This document shows positions 20,600 to 29,217 of a stretch of 64,000 bases of DNA, piece by piece (position 1 is the stretch's first letter; each line of letters begins with the position of its first letter). The notes below the pieces were generated by a model. The model was given only the letters and a program-made list of their open reading frames with translations. It had not been told where the DNA came from and did not search any database. The stretch is from contig NC_013532.1 of assembly GCF_000024505.1 (NCBI RefSeq), positions 930,001 to 994,000 of the forward strand, given 5' to 3'. The DNA is from Anaplasma centrale str. Israel. Its GTDB lineage: Bacteria; Pseudomonadota; Alphaproteobacteria; Rickettsiales; Anaplasmataceae. A program made the position numbers and the translations under genes.

Positions 20600-23500
20600 A
20601 TGCCCGCTGTCGAATTGGATGCCAATAATGTAGAGTTTTGGCGCGAAGATATCGCAGAACTTGGACGCGTAGCAGATCCGCACGCGGCAAGGGCGGCCAT
20701 CACGCAACATGCGTGTTTGAGGGCGTTGTCTGGAGAAGAGTTCTGTGGCTGCATCCATAGGGGGCTACTCACAACAGTAGACGGAGGAGAGGTTCCTAAA
20801 ATATCGGTAGAAGACCTGGATCGCATAAGGCGAGAGGTCGAGGGCGGTGTTTCCGTACTCACACCGGATTTTATTCGCGTACCCGCTAAATGGTGCAACA
20901 GACACTTGCCGAACCTAGCCGTCGGGGTACACGTCATGCACCATCTATTGCTTAATAGGCAGTACTCAGTCATGGGTCCAGAGGAAACCATACAAAGAAT
21001 ACGCGGGAACGTGCGTGCAATTCCTGAATCACACGTGCATCAGGCGCTGATATTTGAAATAGTGAAAGCTTTCAATTCCGAATGTATATCAGGAAGCTGT
21101 GCCGAAGCAGCTCTCCAGTTTGCGCATAAGCACGATATGACAGGTGGAGGAGTAGAAGAAAGTCGCCATGTCCACAGGATTTCATATGACAGAGTGCGCT
21201 TGGAATACGACTTGTCTCTCAAGATAATCCCCCAGCCACCAGCACAAATGCACACCGGCCCCGCAGAGTCAGAAGGCACAGGAAAATTGGATGTACTAAT
21301 GGAGACGGAAGTTTCCGCGGTAGAAGGCGCAGTACGTTATGAAACCACCGTACGCTTCAAGATCGCCAAGGAGATACTAAACCACATAATCAGGAAGAGG
21401 AGCGCGGGTAGCGACTATCAACCCAGAGATAGCGATCTTGTTGTGGTAATGCAATACCCACACTTTGAAGTACCGTTCAGCCAAATGCATGAGGAGATTT
21501 CTCTAGTAGTGCAACTGGACGAGGCCAGAGCGAGGGGCAACAAATCTGGCGTTGCAGGAGATGCGCGGCAGCACGTGAAAGGGGAACAAGCATCTGATGA
21601 TACCTCTCAAACACTACTTGCAGGTACACTGGCCAGGATAGGCAATTTCCTGGGGAGGAATGCACCAAAACCGGAGCAGCAACAAAGCCTGAAAAACGAA
21701 AGGACTATATGTAGGGCCGCAATTCTAGACCGCGCTGATTCCCCAACAAACTTCTCAACGATGGAGATCAAGCACCAAGTTGATAGCGCGCTGGCGCAAG
21801 AAAGCGGAAATTACGCATTGCATGGCATAGTTGGGCATACATTCCCACACACAACTGATTGGAAGCATGAGGAAGCGTTTATAACGGATTGGTTCCGCAA
21901 GCAACCGACAGCACCAACTTATGAATTACTTGCACAAGGAAAATCCACGGCAGTACGGAGAGAGAGCAATCAGCACGAAAATGCGCTGGCGAACGAAGAC
22001 ACTGAAAAAACTCAAAGGCCTATTGCAATTGCACCTTTGATGGGCTCCGGCACCAAGGCCGTCTTTACTGTGCCAGAGAGCCCCACTCTCAGTCGTTCTT
22101 CAAGCCTTAATGATGCAACATCACTTAGCGACGATGCGCAAAGTAGTAGCGGATCCGAGAGAACCTTGGTGCCAGAAAATTTTAGTGACCGGAGCAGTAG
22201 CGGCTTCTTAAGCGCTGATAGTGGCGGTGAGGAGTTCGCCATAACGCCGGAAGAGGAGTACAAACAGCTTGTGGAGACTGGTAACACACGGCACATTCCC
22301 ACGCAGCATGTGGTCGCCAGCAGCAGCTCGACCCGTCTGGAGGAGAGCACACCACATGCGCAGGCAACCGTTGATCCGATAACCGTACCCCAACCAGCAA
22401 GTAGCAGCGACATCGCAGCAAGTGAAGATGCGGCAGCGGCTGCCCAGCCACCTGTAGACGTATACTCCCTACACAACGTGCGCACACACGCCTACGTGGA
22501 ACTATCGAACGAGGAAATAGAATCAATAGTCAGCCAGCTGGCTAACGCGGAGGGCGCCACACAAGCACCAAAGCACCAAAGTAGTGCAGTAAGTCAAGTG
22601 GCCGCTGAGATTTTATTACACACATTACGTAGGCGTGATGTGAACCACGCAATAAGGGGAGGATTGGAACTATATGGGCCGCCTGAAACCGGTCGTATAT
22701 CTTTTGTTGACTTCCCAAGAGAGGATATAACAGTAAATGAGGTTCAGACACGCACCGAAGATGCGGCAGCGGAGTTAGCCCGCGTCCTTGGTGCCGACCA
22801 CGGCGACACCGCCAATGCGGAACAGTTGGCGGCATTGCACGGCATGCAGTACAAAAGCGAATACATGCCTAAATTTGATCCGCAAGGGCAGAGACTGAAG
22901 TCATTTTCCGCGCTCAAAGCTATGTTCGTCAGGGCGACACAAAATTCAACGGAATCTAATTATGCCATTCCACATCCCGCGCTTATAGAGGAAATGGTGA
23001 GCTCCCTCAATCAAGCAGGAGCGGTTGCTTGGCCCAAACTTGATATGATGAACATTACCACACAGTGGGAACTGCAAAATTTTGGCGTGTTGTGGAAGGA
23101 AGAAGGGCTTATAAACAGATCATCCCCTGCCGGCGAACAAACACCAACACACAGTGTATTCATCAACTGTACCGACAGCAATAAAGTAAACATTCTCATA
23201 CTGCACTCGACGGCACCATGGGTATTGGGGCTGGCAAGAACAAGCATTAGCTACGAGCTGCATTTTTCCCCCGAAGACAACACGATATCCTATAAAAACG
23301 TGTACACGCGTATAGCCCTGCCTGGCAGAGAAGCAATGCTACCTCCACTGAAAATGCTCACAAGCTCGTACGCGCGGCCAGAAACTGTGAGCATACCGGA
23401 TGCTATGCCAGCTGAGGGTATGGTGATTGTCCACAAAATGGAGGACATGAAAATAAGCGTGAAAGAAATGCTGCAACAGAACAAGAAGGGGCAAGTTAGT

Positions 23501-24175
23501 AGGGCGTTCCCGAGGAGTGAAGCAGCCACCACCAGTAGCAATACAACCGAGCAATACACGGCGGAGGAAGAAACGCTGCGCATGAGGTTAAGGGAGTGCG
23601 GGGCAACCCCCATGATGGAGGAAACCAGGCCGTCACCACAGACGAGCACCAACCAAGGGACCACTGCCAACCAATATGTTGATGAAGACCAAAACACCGA
23701 ACACACCCCATGGTACAGGGCACCCTGGAACCTCCTGTGCAGAGCACTCAGAGCAGTGGGGTCGTTCATAGTCCGACTAGCACGCGCCATAGCAAACGTC
23801 TTTGGATGCGGACGTAACCCCAACTACACTACGCTCTACAGCGACAGTGAAGAGGCCACCACAACCACAGACACACACAACACCGCAGGGAACGCACACG
23901 AGGGAAGAGAAAGTCCACACTACCCCGACCAGGGCCCGTCACTGCCACAAGCGCGCAGCATCCACCCAGCAGACACCGGAACAAAACTCCAGGACAGCAA
24001 ACACATCCAGCCACAGCAAGCAGCGGGTCACGCGCAAAGATCCGAACCCGCCCCCAGCACTATGCTCGACAGCCCACACAAACCGGGCGACAGCGCGGCA
24101 CGCAGGCCATCATTCGCGGAGCTTCACGAACGCCTAGAGCAACACAGCACGCTGCAACAACAGGCAAGAAGATGA
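20600..24175 (+). CDS. Giant repeat protein, family member 5
   Basis: Product not recognised; 1,191 residues. ATG 20600 is preceded by GAGGTA at about 8 nt. Family-type strands appear near residue 200 (VRLEYDLSLKI) and near 890 (TSISYELHFS, followed by ISYKNVYTRIAL). The middle (about 450-640) is a Ser/Thr/Ala/Glu-rich linker. A hydrophobic/amphipathic segment lies at about 1036-1072 (LLCRALRAVGSFIVRLARAI then NVFGCG), followed by YTTLYSDSEE and a Gln/His/Pro-rich tail of about 120 residues. The segment resembles that of member 1, which also ends in a C-F-G type turn and a Tyr/Asp/Ser start of tail. The far 3' end is strongly biased to A and C (ACA, CAG, CAC codons). Confidence 0.83.
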   Translation: MPAVELDANNVEFWREDIAELGRVADPHAARAAITQHACLRALSGEEFCGCIHRGLLTTVDGGEVPKISVEDLDRIRREVEGGVSVLTPDFIRVPAKWCNRHLPNLAVGVHVMHHLLLNRQYSVMGPEETIQRIRGNVRAIPESHVHQALIFEIVKAFNSECISGSCAEAALQFAHKHDMTGGGVEESRHVHRISYDRVRLEYDLSLKIIPQPPAQMHTGPAESEGTGKLDVLMETEVSAVEGAVRYETTVRFKIAKEILNHIIRKRSAGSDYQPRDSDLVVVMQYPHFEVPFSQMHEEISLVVQLDEARARGNKSGVAGDARQHVKGEQASDDTSQTLLAGTLARIGNFLGRNAPKPEQQQSLKNERTICRAAILDRADSPTNFSTMEIKHQVDSALAQESGNYALHGIVGHTFPHTTDWKHEEAFITDWFRKQPTAPTYELLAQGKSTAVRRESNQHENALANEDTEKTQRPIAIAPLMGSGTKAVFTVPESPTLSRSSSLNDATSLSDDAQSSSGSERTLVPENFSDRSSSGFLSADSGGEEFAITPEEEYKQLVETGNTRHIPTQHVVASSSSTRLEESTPHAQATVDPITVPQPASSSDIAASEDAAAAAQPPVDVYSLHNVRTHAYVELSNEEIESIVSQLANAEGATQAPKHQSSAVSQVAAEILLHTLRRRDVNHAIRGGLELYGPPETGRISFVDFPREDITVNEVQTRTEDAAAELARVLGADHGDTANAEQLAALHGMQYKSEYMPKFDPQGQRLKSFSALKAMFVRATQNSTESNYAIPHPALIEEMVSSLNQAGAVAWPKLDMMNITTQWELQNFGVLWKEEGLINRSSPAGEQTPTHSVFINCTDSNKVNILILHSTAPWVLGLARTSISYELHFSPEDNTISYKNVYTRIALPGREAMLPPLKMLTSSYARPETVSIPDAMPAEGMVIVHKMEDMKISVKEMLQQNKKGQVSRAFPRSEAATTSSNTTEQYTAEEETLRMRLRECGATPMMEETRPSPQTSTNQGTTANQYVDEDQNTEHTPWYRAPWNLLCRALRAVGSFIVRLARAIANVFGCGRNPNYTTLYSDSEEATTTTDTHNTAGNAHEGRESPHYPDQGPSLPQARSIHPADTGTKLQDSKHIQPQQAAGHAQRSEPAPSTMLDSPHKPGDSAARRPSFAELHERLEQHSTLQQQARR

Positions 24176-24228
24176 AAGCACAGCCCACGCCAGCAGCAGG
24201 CACGCAACCGTCCCCACCACTCAGGGTT

Positions 24229-24246
24229 GGGGGCCGGCCTGCCCCC
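24229..24246. terminator. GC-rich hairpin between convergent genes
   Basis: GGGGGC and GCCCCC form a perfect 6-bp stem around a 6-nt loop, 54 nt after the stop of giant gene 5 and about 65 nt beyond the end of the convergent membrane-protein gene. There is no T tract, so intrinsic termination is uncertain. A run of nine C lies close by at 24282-24290. Confidence 0.3.
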
Positions 24247-24310
24247 GCGGAAGGAGGGAAACACACCAGCACAGGAAGGATCCCCCCCCCTAGGACAACG
24301 GCATCAGCGG

Positions 24311-25213
24311 CTAGGGAGAGACGTACACTGTGGAGGGCGACCCAACGTCCACTCCCTCCCGCGCAGCAGCATCACCTACTAACTGCACATCCACATTACT
24401 GAGATTCACGCCCGGAACAGCAGCGGCTCCCCCGCTACCACCTGCACCACCTACCATCGACCAGTGCGCCCTCACGTCCTCATCAAGGCCCTTAGCAGTA
24501 GGCACCGCCCGCTGCTGGTGCGCTGCTGCCGCAGTACCTAAATCGGCAATGCCACCACCAAGCATGCTCTTCATGATATCAATCCCGTGGTCCGTGACGG
24601 CAGACTTAACCTCACTCCAATGGGTAGTCACACCAGCGTGAGGACCGCTATCATCGAAGAAGCGTACAGCCAGGTCCGTAGCGGCCCTGATACCAGAAAC
24701 AGCCACGTAATTGTCGTAGGACGCACGACCTGCCGATGGCACCTTCGTGGGATCGCCAAAAGTGAACGCACACGTCATGAACTCCACGACGCTCTTCACT
24801 ATCGAACTCACGTACATAAAGGTGGAGACAATCAGCGCCGGAACAGACGTAAAGACAGCCAGAACGGGCCACAATACGATGGTAGGAAAAACCTTTATAA
24901 GGGCTACAAAGAAATTCCGCACCCCGTTGACTGGCTCCTTACCCTCCTCCTGGCCATCAGCGGACGCCTTGCGGCCCCGTTCGGAAAAGAACCCGGCAAG
25001 AAACCTAACGGGCAGTATAACAATCATCGCGACGGTCATCGCCACGTAAGTGATCGTGGTCAGAAGCACCGTGGTCGCGAGCAACACAAGCGACAGCGGC
25101 AAACGCACAATTAACTCGACCCCCGCGTTGAAACCGGTATCACTCTCCGGCACTCGGATGGCACCAACACGGCGCGGCGAATCATCGCCACCTAGAAACC
25201 GCTCCCAAGACAT
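24311..25213 (-). CDS. Membrane protein of unknown function
   Basis: Not recognised. ATG 25213 (MSWERFLGGDD) gives 300 residues; the frame stays open to 25381, but the extra 56 residues look like non-coding sequence with scattered Cys. After about 30 hydrophilic residues there are two long hydrophobic blocks, at about 31-75 (LIVRLPLSLVLLATTVLLTT and onward) and 98-145 (KVFPTIVLWPVLAVFTSVPA and onward), consistent with four helices. The rest is a soluble Ala/Gly/Val-rich tail ending SPSTVYVSP. It converges on giant gene 5. A lineage-specific inner-membrane protein is the safest reading. Confidence 0.7.
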   Translation of the reverse strand: MSWERFLGGDDSPRRVGAIRVPESDTGFNAGVELIVRLPLSLVLLATTVLLTTITYVAMTVAMIVILPVRFLAGFFSERGRKASADGQEEGKEPVNGVRNFFVALIKVFPTIVLWPVLAVFTSVPALIVSTFMYVSSIVKSVVEFMTCAFTFGDPTKVPSAGRASYDNYVAVSGIRAATDLAVRFFDDSGPHAGVTTHWSEVKSAVTDHGIDIMKSMLGGGIADLGTAAAAHQQRAVPTAKGLDEDVRAHWSMVGGAGGSGGAAAVPGVNLSNVDVQLVGDAAAREGVDVGSPSTVYVSP

Positions 25214-26321
25214 AAGGCACACCCCACTATAAACACAACCCAACTGCGAGTCGTGGTGCTCACCCCAGGGGGGGCAAACCCGGCACCACACACACAAGCC
25301 TCGGTTACCATACACACTTCGGGGCGAGTGGTCAACGAATAATGTGCGATTCAGCCGTTTTTCGTGAGAGTCTAACGGCAAAAATACATCTAATGATTAA
25401 ACCACTGCGCCATAAGCGCAACACATTATAGGGCATAGACCTGGTGCTTAGCTACTATCTTAGTAACGCAGGTGCCAGTATGGCCTACCCAGCAAGGCTC
25501 CAGGTCTATCACTACAAACATCATTAAAAATGTAATGGTTTTCAGCGCAATTTTTTGTGCTCAACACAAACGGAGTGCCCTTCACTACAAAATCCGGCAG
25601 TACGTGATTATGACAACTTTGCACAAGTACATGTGGTGCTGTTACCTAAAAGTCACAGAAGTACGGGTAGTCATGGGCAGACCCCACAAACTTGGTGCAG
25701 TGTGAGCGTAGCACGCTGAACATCAGCCGTGCACTCACGTTTACGCGGGAGAATTTACGCTGCAGTATAGCAACCTGGATATGTCGAGGCACCCGTAGGG
25801 CAAGAGCGCTTAACTGCGCGGTTTGAGCTACCACGAATGTGGCAGGCCAGTCAGCGTCGTGCGCCTCTGATTATGACGTGCGATATCTGTGCAATGCAAG
25901 TGGTGTACGCTGCCCTGGACTGAAAATGCGGCATATGCACACCACGTTGGGTGCCTCATCAACAAACACACCCCCCCCCCAACGTCCTACGCCGCGTCGT
26001 GCGCATGGGATTGTTTCAGGGGCAGGCAAAACCCACAATAGGTTTGCCCTGTGGACTACGAAAAATATTCTGGCTCTATTGCAGAGTAGCTACGTTTCTT
26101 GGCGCATCAGCACGCACCGTTACTGTAGGAAAGCACCAATGGGGTGCGTCCAACCCCCTATCTCCGCCAGTTGACCCACCACACTCGACATCCATGGGCT
26201 GTACAGCGTAACCTGAGGTCCAGGCCGAACCACAGCACACAGACTAGGGCTACCCGCCAGCAAAACGCAGAGAGTTTGACATTCACCAGGTCGCTGAACC
26301 GAGCAACCGGCTTCACACAGG
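25214..26321. other. 1.1 kb region without supported genes
   Basis: No gene, RNA gene or clear terminator is seen. It contains a run of ten C (25971-25980). The small open frames at 25839-26211 lack ribosome sites and family features and are interrupted in all frames; decayed coding sequence is possible but not shown. Confidence 0.5.
25971..25980. repeat. 10-C homopolymer tract
   Basis: Ten consecutive C residues in non-coding DNA, the third longest homopolymer in the window after the two 12-mers. Confidence 0.85.
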
Positions 26322-26828
26322 CTACTTTCCTTTAGGAGACACAACACCCAGTGCGATTCTGTACATTCCCCTAAAACCGTACTTCCCTACCACAAAAGCT
26401 AACAGCAAACACCCGGTTGCGTACACGACGTTCCATCCAGAAATTGAGAGCCCAAGAAAGACAAAGCCGGGCACACCGCACGAAGGAGCAACATCATTGC
26501 TTAGCAGATTGCGCTTTATGTCATCAACACTTGCGCGGGGATCTACATCACCGGCACAGTGTAAGAAATCCGTAAACCAACCATACTCCAAACCCGCATG
26601 ATACGCTGAAAGGGCCACACTGCCTACGTAACACATAGCAGCAAAGTATAGCGAGTATTTATCCCCTCTCAACATGGTAATCAAGGAGAAAACGAGCGCG
26701 GTAAAGTATGGGACCCTCTCATATAGGCATAGCCTACACGGAACCAGGTGATACACAAGCTCCCCAACATATGCGGCTGCAAGCGCCAGCACACTACCAA
26801 CAAAAAACAGGATACCACACTCCCTCAT
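26322..26828 (-). CDS. dsbB: DsbB-like disulfide bond formation protein
   Basis: 168 residues with four predicted membrane helices. DsbB reoxidises the periplasmic dithiol oxidase DsbA and passes electrons to quinone. The first periplasmic CxxC is visible in HLVPCRLCLYERVPY, the usual P-C-x-x-C-x-x-x-R context after helix 1-2, and later Cys residues (FLHCAGDV and APSCGVPG) fit the second periplasmic pair. ATG 26828 is chosen because it overlaps the TGA of the upstream gene (TGATG), suggesting translational coupling. The frame extends to 27110 but that part overlaps the neighbour. Small DsbB of this size are typical of Rickettsiales. Confidence 0.82.
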   Translation of the reverse strand: MRECGILFFVGSVLALAAAYVGELVYHLVPCRLCLYERVPYFTALVFSLITMLRGDKYSLYFAAMCYVGSVALSAYHAGLEYGWFTDFLHCAGDVDPRASVDDIKRNLLSNDVAPSCGVPGFVFLGLSISGWNVVYATGCLLLAFVVGKYGFRGMYRIALGVVSPKGK

Positions 26829-27553
26829 CACCCTACCCACTGCACGAATGCAATACGCAAGACCGCGGCACTGTACCTCAAAGCATAAGACACCTGCAAC
26901 CCCGCACAAATGAACGCCACCAGATACATTGCAAGCATGGCGTATAGCGAAAGCGTCACCCCCTCCATCATGGTCGAAAACCAGTTGCTGTACCGTAGCT
27001 TGAGAAGGGAAGCAGGCCAAGGCCTTATAACGATCATGATGTTGTAAAACACGAACGGCACCATGAAGAATATGAAGAGGTGCATGGAATAGTTTGCCCA
27101 CAGAGGACACGTGAAGATATCAGCACAGACCTTGTTGTACACACCACCTGCCACACCGTATAGGGTAACCGATGCCGGCATCGCGCAGGCAGCAGTAAGT
27201 AACTGGCCAAACGCTGACTGAACAACTATGGCATCTGGCCCTACATCCGGTCCGCCTTTCTCGCCGTTTTGAAGGATAAAAATAGACAACATGCCGATGA
27301 GCAACAGAAAAGCTGCCGCCTGCAGGAAAAACGGAGCAAGTTTGAGGCCGGTAGCAAACGCGGCATCAGACAGAGGGGGGAAAAACCCATATGCTATATA
27401 GCAGGATACATGGGCAATAAGCAGCGCAGAAAGAGCGGCCCAATGCTCTTGCCAGGCGGGCAGGTGGCCTATGCCCAAAAAAGTGCTCACCACCCTGACG
27501 GGAATTACAAAGCCCGCAAGCCTGACAATAACCTTGAACAACGACTTAAGCAT
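26828..27553 (-). CDS. Polytopic membrane protein coupled to dsbB
   Basis: Not recognised; 241 residues from ATG 27553 (TTG 27568 would add five). Six or so hydrophobic segments are visible, for example WAALSALLIAHVSCYIAYGF, FFLQAAAFLLLIGMLSIFIL, LFIFFMVPFVFYNIMIVI and LYAMLAMYLVAFICAGL. A loop contains two Cys (KVCADIFTCPLW), which could be a disulfide if periplasmic. The stop codon overlaps the dsbB start, so the two are likely co-translated. A role in envelope assembly or redox is suggested only by this coupling. Confidence 0.7.
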   Translation of the reverse strand: MLKSLFKVIVRLAGFVIPVRVVSTFLGIGHLPAWQEHWAALSALLIAHVSCYIAYGFFPPLSDAAFATGLKLAPFFLQAAAFLLLIGMLSIFILQNGEKGGPDVGPDAIVVQSAFGQLLTAACAMPASVTLYGVAGGVYNKVCADIFTCPLWANYSMHLFIFFMVPFVFYNIMIVIRPWPASLLKLRYSNWFSTMMEGVTLSLYAMLAMYLVAFICAGLQVSYALRYSAAVLRIAFVQWVG

Positions 27554-27711
27554 ATCACGAAGCCACAAACACGAATGTATGGACCACCAACACCGGGGCT
27601 AGCCACCTACATACCTACTCCACATGGTATGTCAACCGTTTTTACCAAACAGCTTGACCGACGATATCCGGACATGTAGAATTCTGCAGTTTTGCGTTTT
27701 GTGGGTCTGCT

Positions 27712-27882
27712 GTGGCTAAAAAAGGTTCTGGTCTGTTGGTGAAGTTGGTCAGCAGCGAGGGTACTGGCTACTTTTACGTTAAGAAGCGTGACCCCAAAAA
27801 GCTGGTTCAGAAGCTTTCCTTCCGTAAGTATGACCCGGTTGCTAGAAGGCATGTTCTGTTCAAAGAGGAAAAGCTAAGGTAG
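27712..27882 (+). CDS. rpmG: 50S ribosomal protein L33
   Basis: A 56-residue protein starting at GTG 27712 ([20 protein letters not shown]), with [11 protein letters not shown] and KKL/RKYDP-type motifs and the C-terminal [12 protein letters not shown] typical of L33. The zinc-binding Cys pairs are absent, as in the Cys-free form common in proteobacteria. It is a component of the large ribosomal subunit near the E site. Short and isolated, it lies between the membrane-protein gene on the other strand and a 0.9 kb gap. Confidence 0.93.
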   Translation: MAKKGSGLLVKLVSSEGTGYFYVKKRDPKKLVQKLSFRKYDPVARRHVLFKEEKLR

Positions 27883-28154
27883 TGCAGCGTGGTGTGCTGG
27901 CCCTCGTTTGTTACTTGGGGCTGGCAGCCAGGGTGTGCGGTTTCCACTGGTGCGTGCCGGGCGGGTACGCATCGTTCCCCTACCCCTTGTTTGGCTCACC
28001 TGGCTTAGCGCGGGGGCGTTTGTGCTGGTGCCGGGTTGTGGTGGAGGGCGTGTTGGTTCCGCGTGCCGTGTTCGTGCTTGCGCGTGGTGCGTAGCCAGTT
28101 GCTGTGGTGTGTTTCGAATAATTATTAACCGCGGTGCTTCTGCTGTCCAGTCAC

Positions 28155-28202
28155 CGTCCTGGTCGTGGATAACCAGGACGTGTAGCTCCCGGGCGTGCCG
28201 GG
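28155..28202. other. Two adjacent GC-rich stem-loops
   Basis: CGTCCTGGT (28155-28163) pairs perfectly with ACCAGGACG (28172-28180) around an 8-nt loop; CCCGG (28188-28192) pairs with CCGGG (28198-28202). There is no T tract after them, so they are not simple terminators. They could belong to a non-coding RNA or act on mRNA ends. Confidence 0.4.
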
Positions 28203-28700
28203 TGTGCATCAACAAACCAATCCTCTTCGTACCACGTGCTCCGGCAAGATGTAAGTCCCGTGAAACCTGCACCAGTGTGTCAACTCCAGCCGTAAGTTAT
28301 GGATAGGCCTGGGGCGCGGTAGCCTCTGTACCCTATTAGTTGCACACCAAGAAAGACACGGCCGGCTAACGCCCAGGTAATAACGGCAACCGGAAGTTTC
28401 CGCCCTGGCCAGGCTTCATGAAAACGCTCCCGGCCGGTATTTACGCGATTGTGGCGGCTTGGCCAATGGCCGTGAAGTGACCTTGTCTGGTGCGCGATGA
28501 GAATGCATGTCCATACCCGCGATGGAAACTACTGGGCATTTTCCACAATCTGGAGCAATCACGTGCACCTATGCGGGTCTCCAGTGGGCAATGGTGCGGC
28601 AACCAACAAACCCACATGCGTATGTGTCGGTTCAAGGGTACACAGCCAAGATCAAGTGGGAGTTTCCCCCTGTTTTTACAATTTCATCCGGCAATTCTAT

Positions 28701-28728
28701 TTGATTTTTTGATTTTTAGGGGTATATT
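28701..28728 (+). promoter_or_regulatory. Candidate promoter for acpP-fabF
   Basis: TTGATT (28701-28706), 16-bp spacer, TATATT (28723-28728) in a sharply A/T-rich stretch, about 60 nt before the acpP start. Confidence 0.45.
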
Positions 28729-28789
28729 GCCAGTGCCGTGCGGTTCTGGCCCGGTCTGTAGTTTCTGTTTTTAGTTTTATGGGTGTGTC

Positions 28790-29086
28790 ATGGAAGGTGG
28801 TGAGGTAGGGAACTTGAAGTCTGACGATGCTGTTTTGGAGGACATCAAATCTAAGGTCATGGAGACCGTGGTTAGCTGTCTAAAATTGAAGGATGAGCAG
28901 AAGCAAGTTCTTTCTGGGACCACCAATTTAGCCAAGGATTTCAACCTGGATAGCTTGGATTTCGTAGACCTGATTATGTCTTTAGAGGAGAAGTTTTCTA
29001 TAGAGATCACCGACGAAGAAGCGCAGGGGTTGGAAACTGTGGATGATATATGCAAGTACATACATGGTAAGTCCGGTTCTGAGTAG
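28790..29086 (+). CDS. acpP: Acyl carrier protein
   Basis: 98 residues, acidic. ACP carries growing fatty acyl chains on a 4'-phosphopantetheine arm. The attachment site is Ser55 in FNLDSLDFVDL, with the usual helix-II acidic face (LIMSLEEKFSIEI) and the TVDDICKYI end. It is slightly longer than the usual 78-90 residues because of about 12 extra N-terminal residues (MEGGEVGNLKS). The fabF gene follows on the same strand after about 130 nt, a common pairing. Confidence 0.96.
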   Translation: MEGGEVGNLKSDDAVLEDIKSKVMETVVSCLKLKDEQKQVLSGTTNLAKDFNLDSLDFVDLIMSLEEKFSIEITDEEAQGLETVDDICKYIHGKSGSE

Positions 29087-29217
29087 CGTCTGCCTGTGTG
29101 CGGTACCGCGCCATGGCACGCAGTTTTTGGGTTCTCCGGTGCTGTCAGGCGCCCTTTCCGTGTGGCCCTTTGGTTTAGGGGTTCGCTTCCAACGTTTAGG
29201 GGTTGTTTCGGTTTTGT

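Larger units (their letters stand above)
27883..28789. other. 0.9 kb GC-rich gap with stable hairpins
   Basis: No protein gene is supported. The region is GC-rich with several strong stems (28155-28180 and 28188-28202 among them) and ends in an A/T-rich promoter-like stretch before acpP. A structured RNA is possible; I could not match it to RNase P RNA, tmRNA, SRP RNA or 6S RNA. Confidence 0.4.

Noticed and set aside
24172-24402. Frame of 76 codons overlapping the end of giant gene 5
   Set aside because: Start lacks a ribosome site, Pro/Thr-rich junk-like translation, and it overlaps the end of the convergent gene.
27908-28306. Arg/Cys-rich frame of 132 codons after rpmG
   Set aside because: Composition looks like translated GC-rich non-coding DNA, with no ribosome site; strong stem-loops in the DNA fit RNA structure better.
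28120-28500. RNase P RNA or tmRNA
   Set aside because: The conserved P RNA core and the tmRNA tag reading frame and T-arm were looked for and not found.
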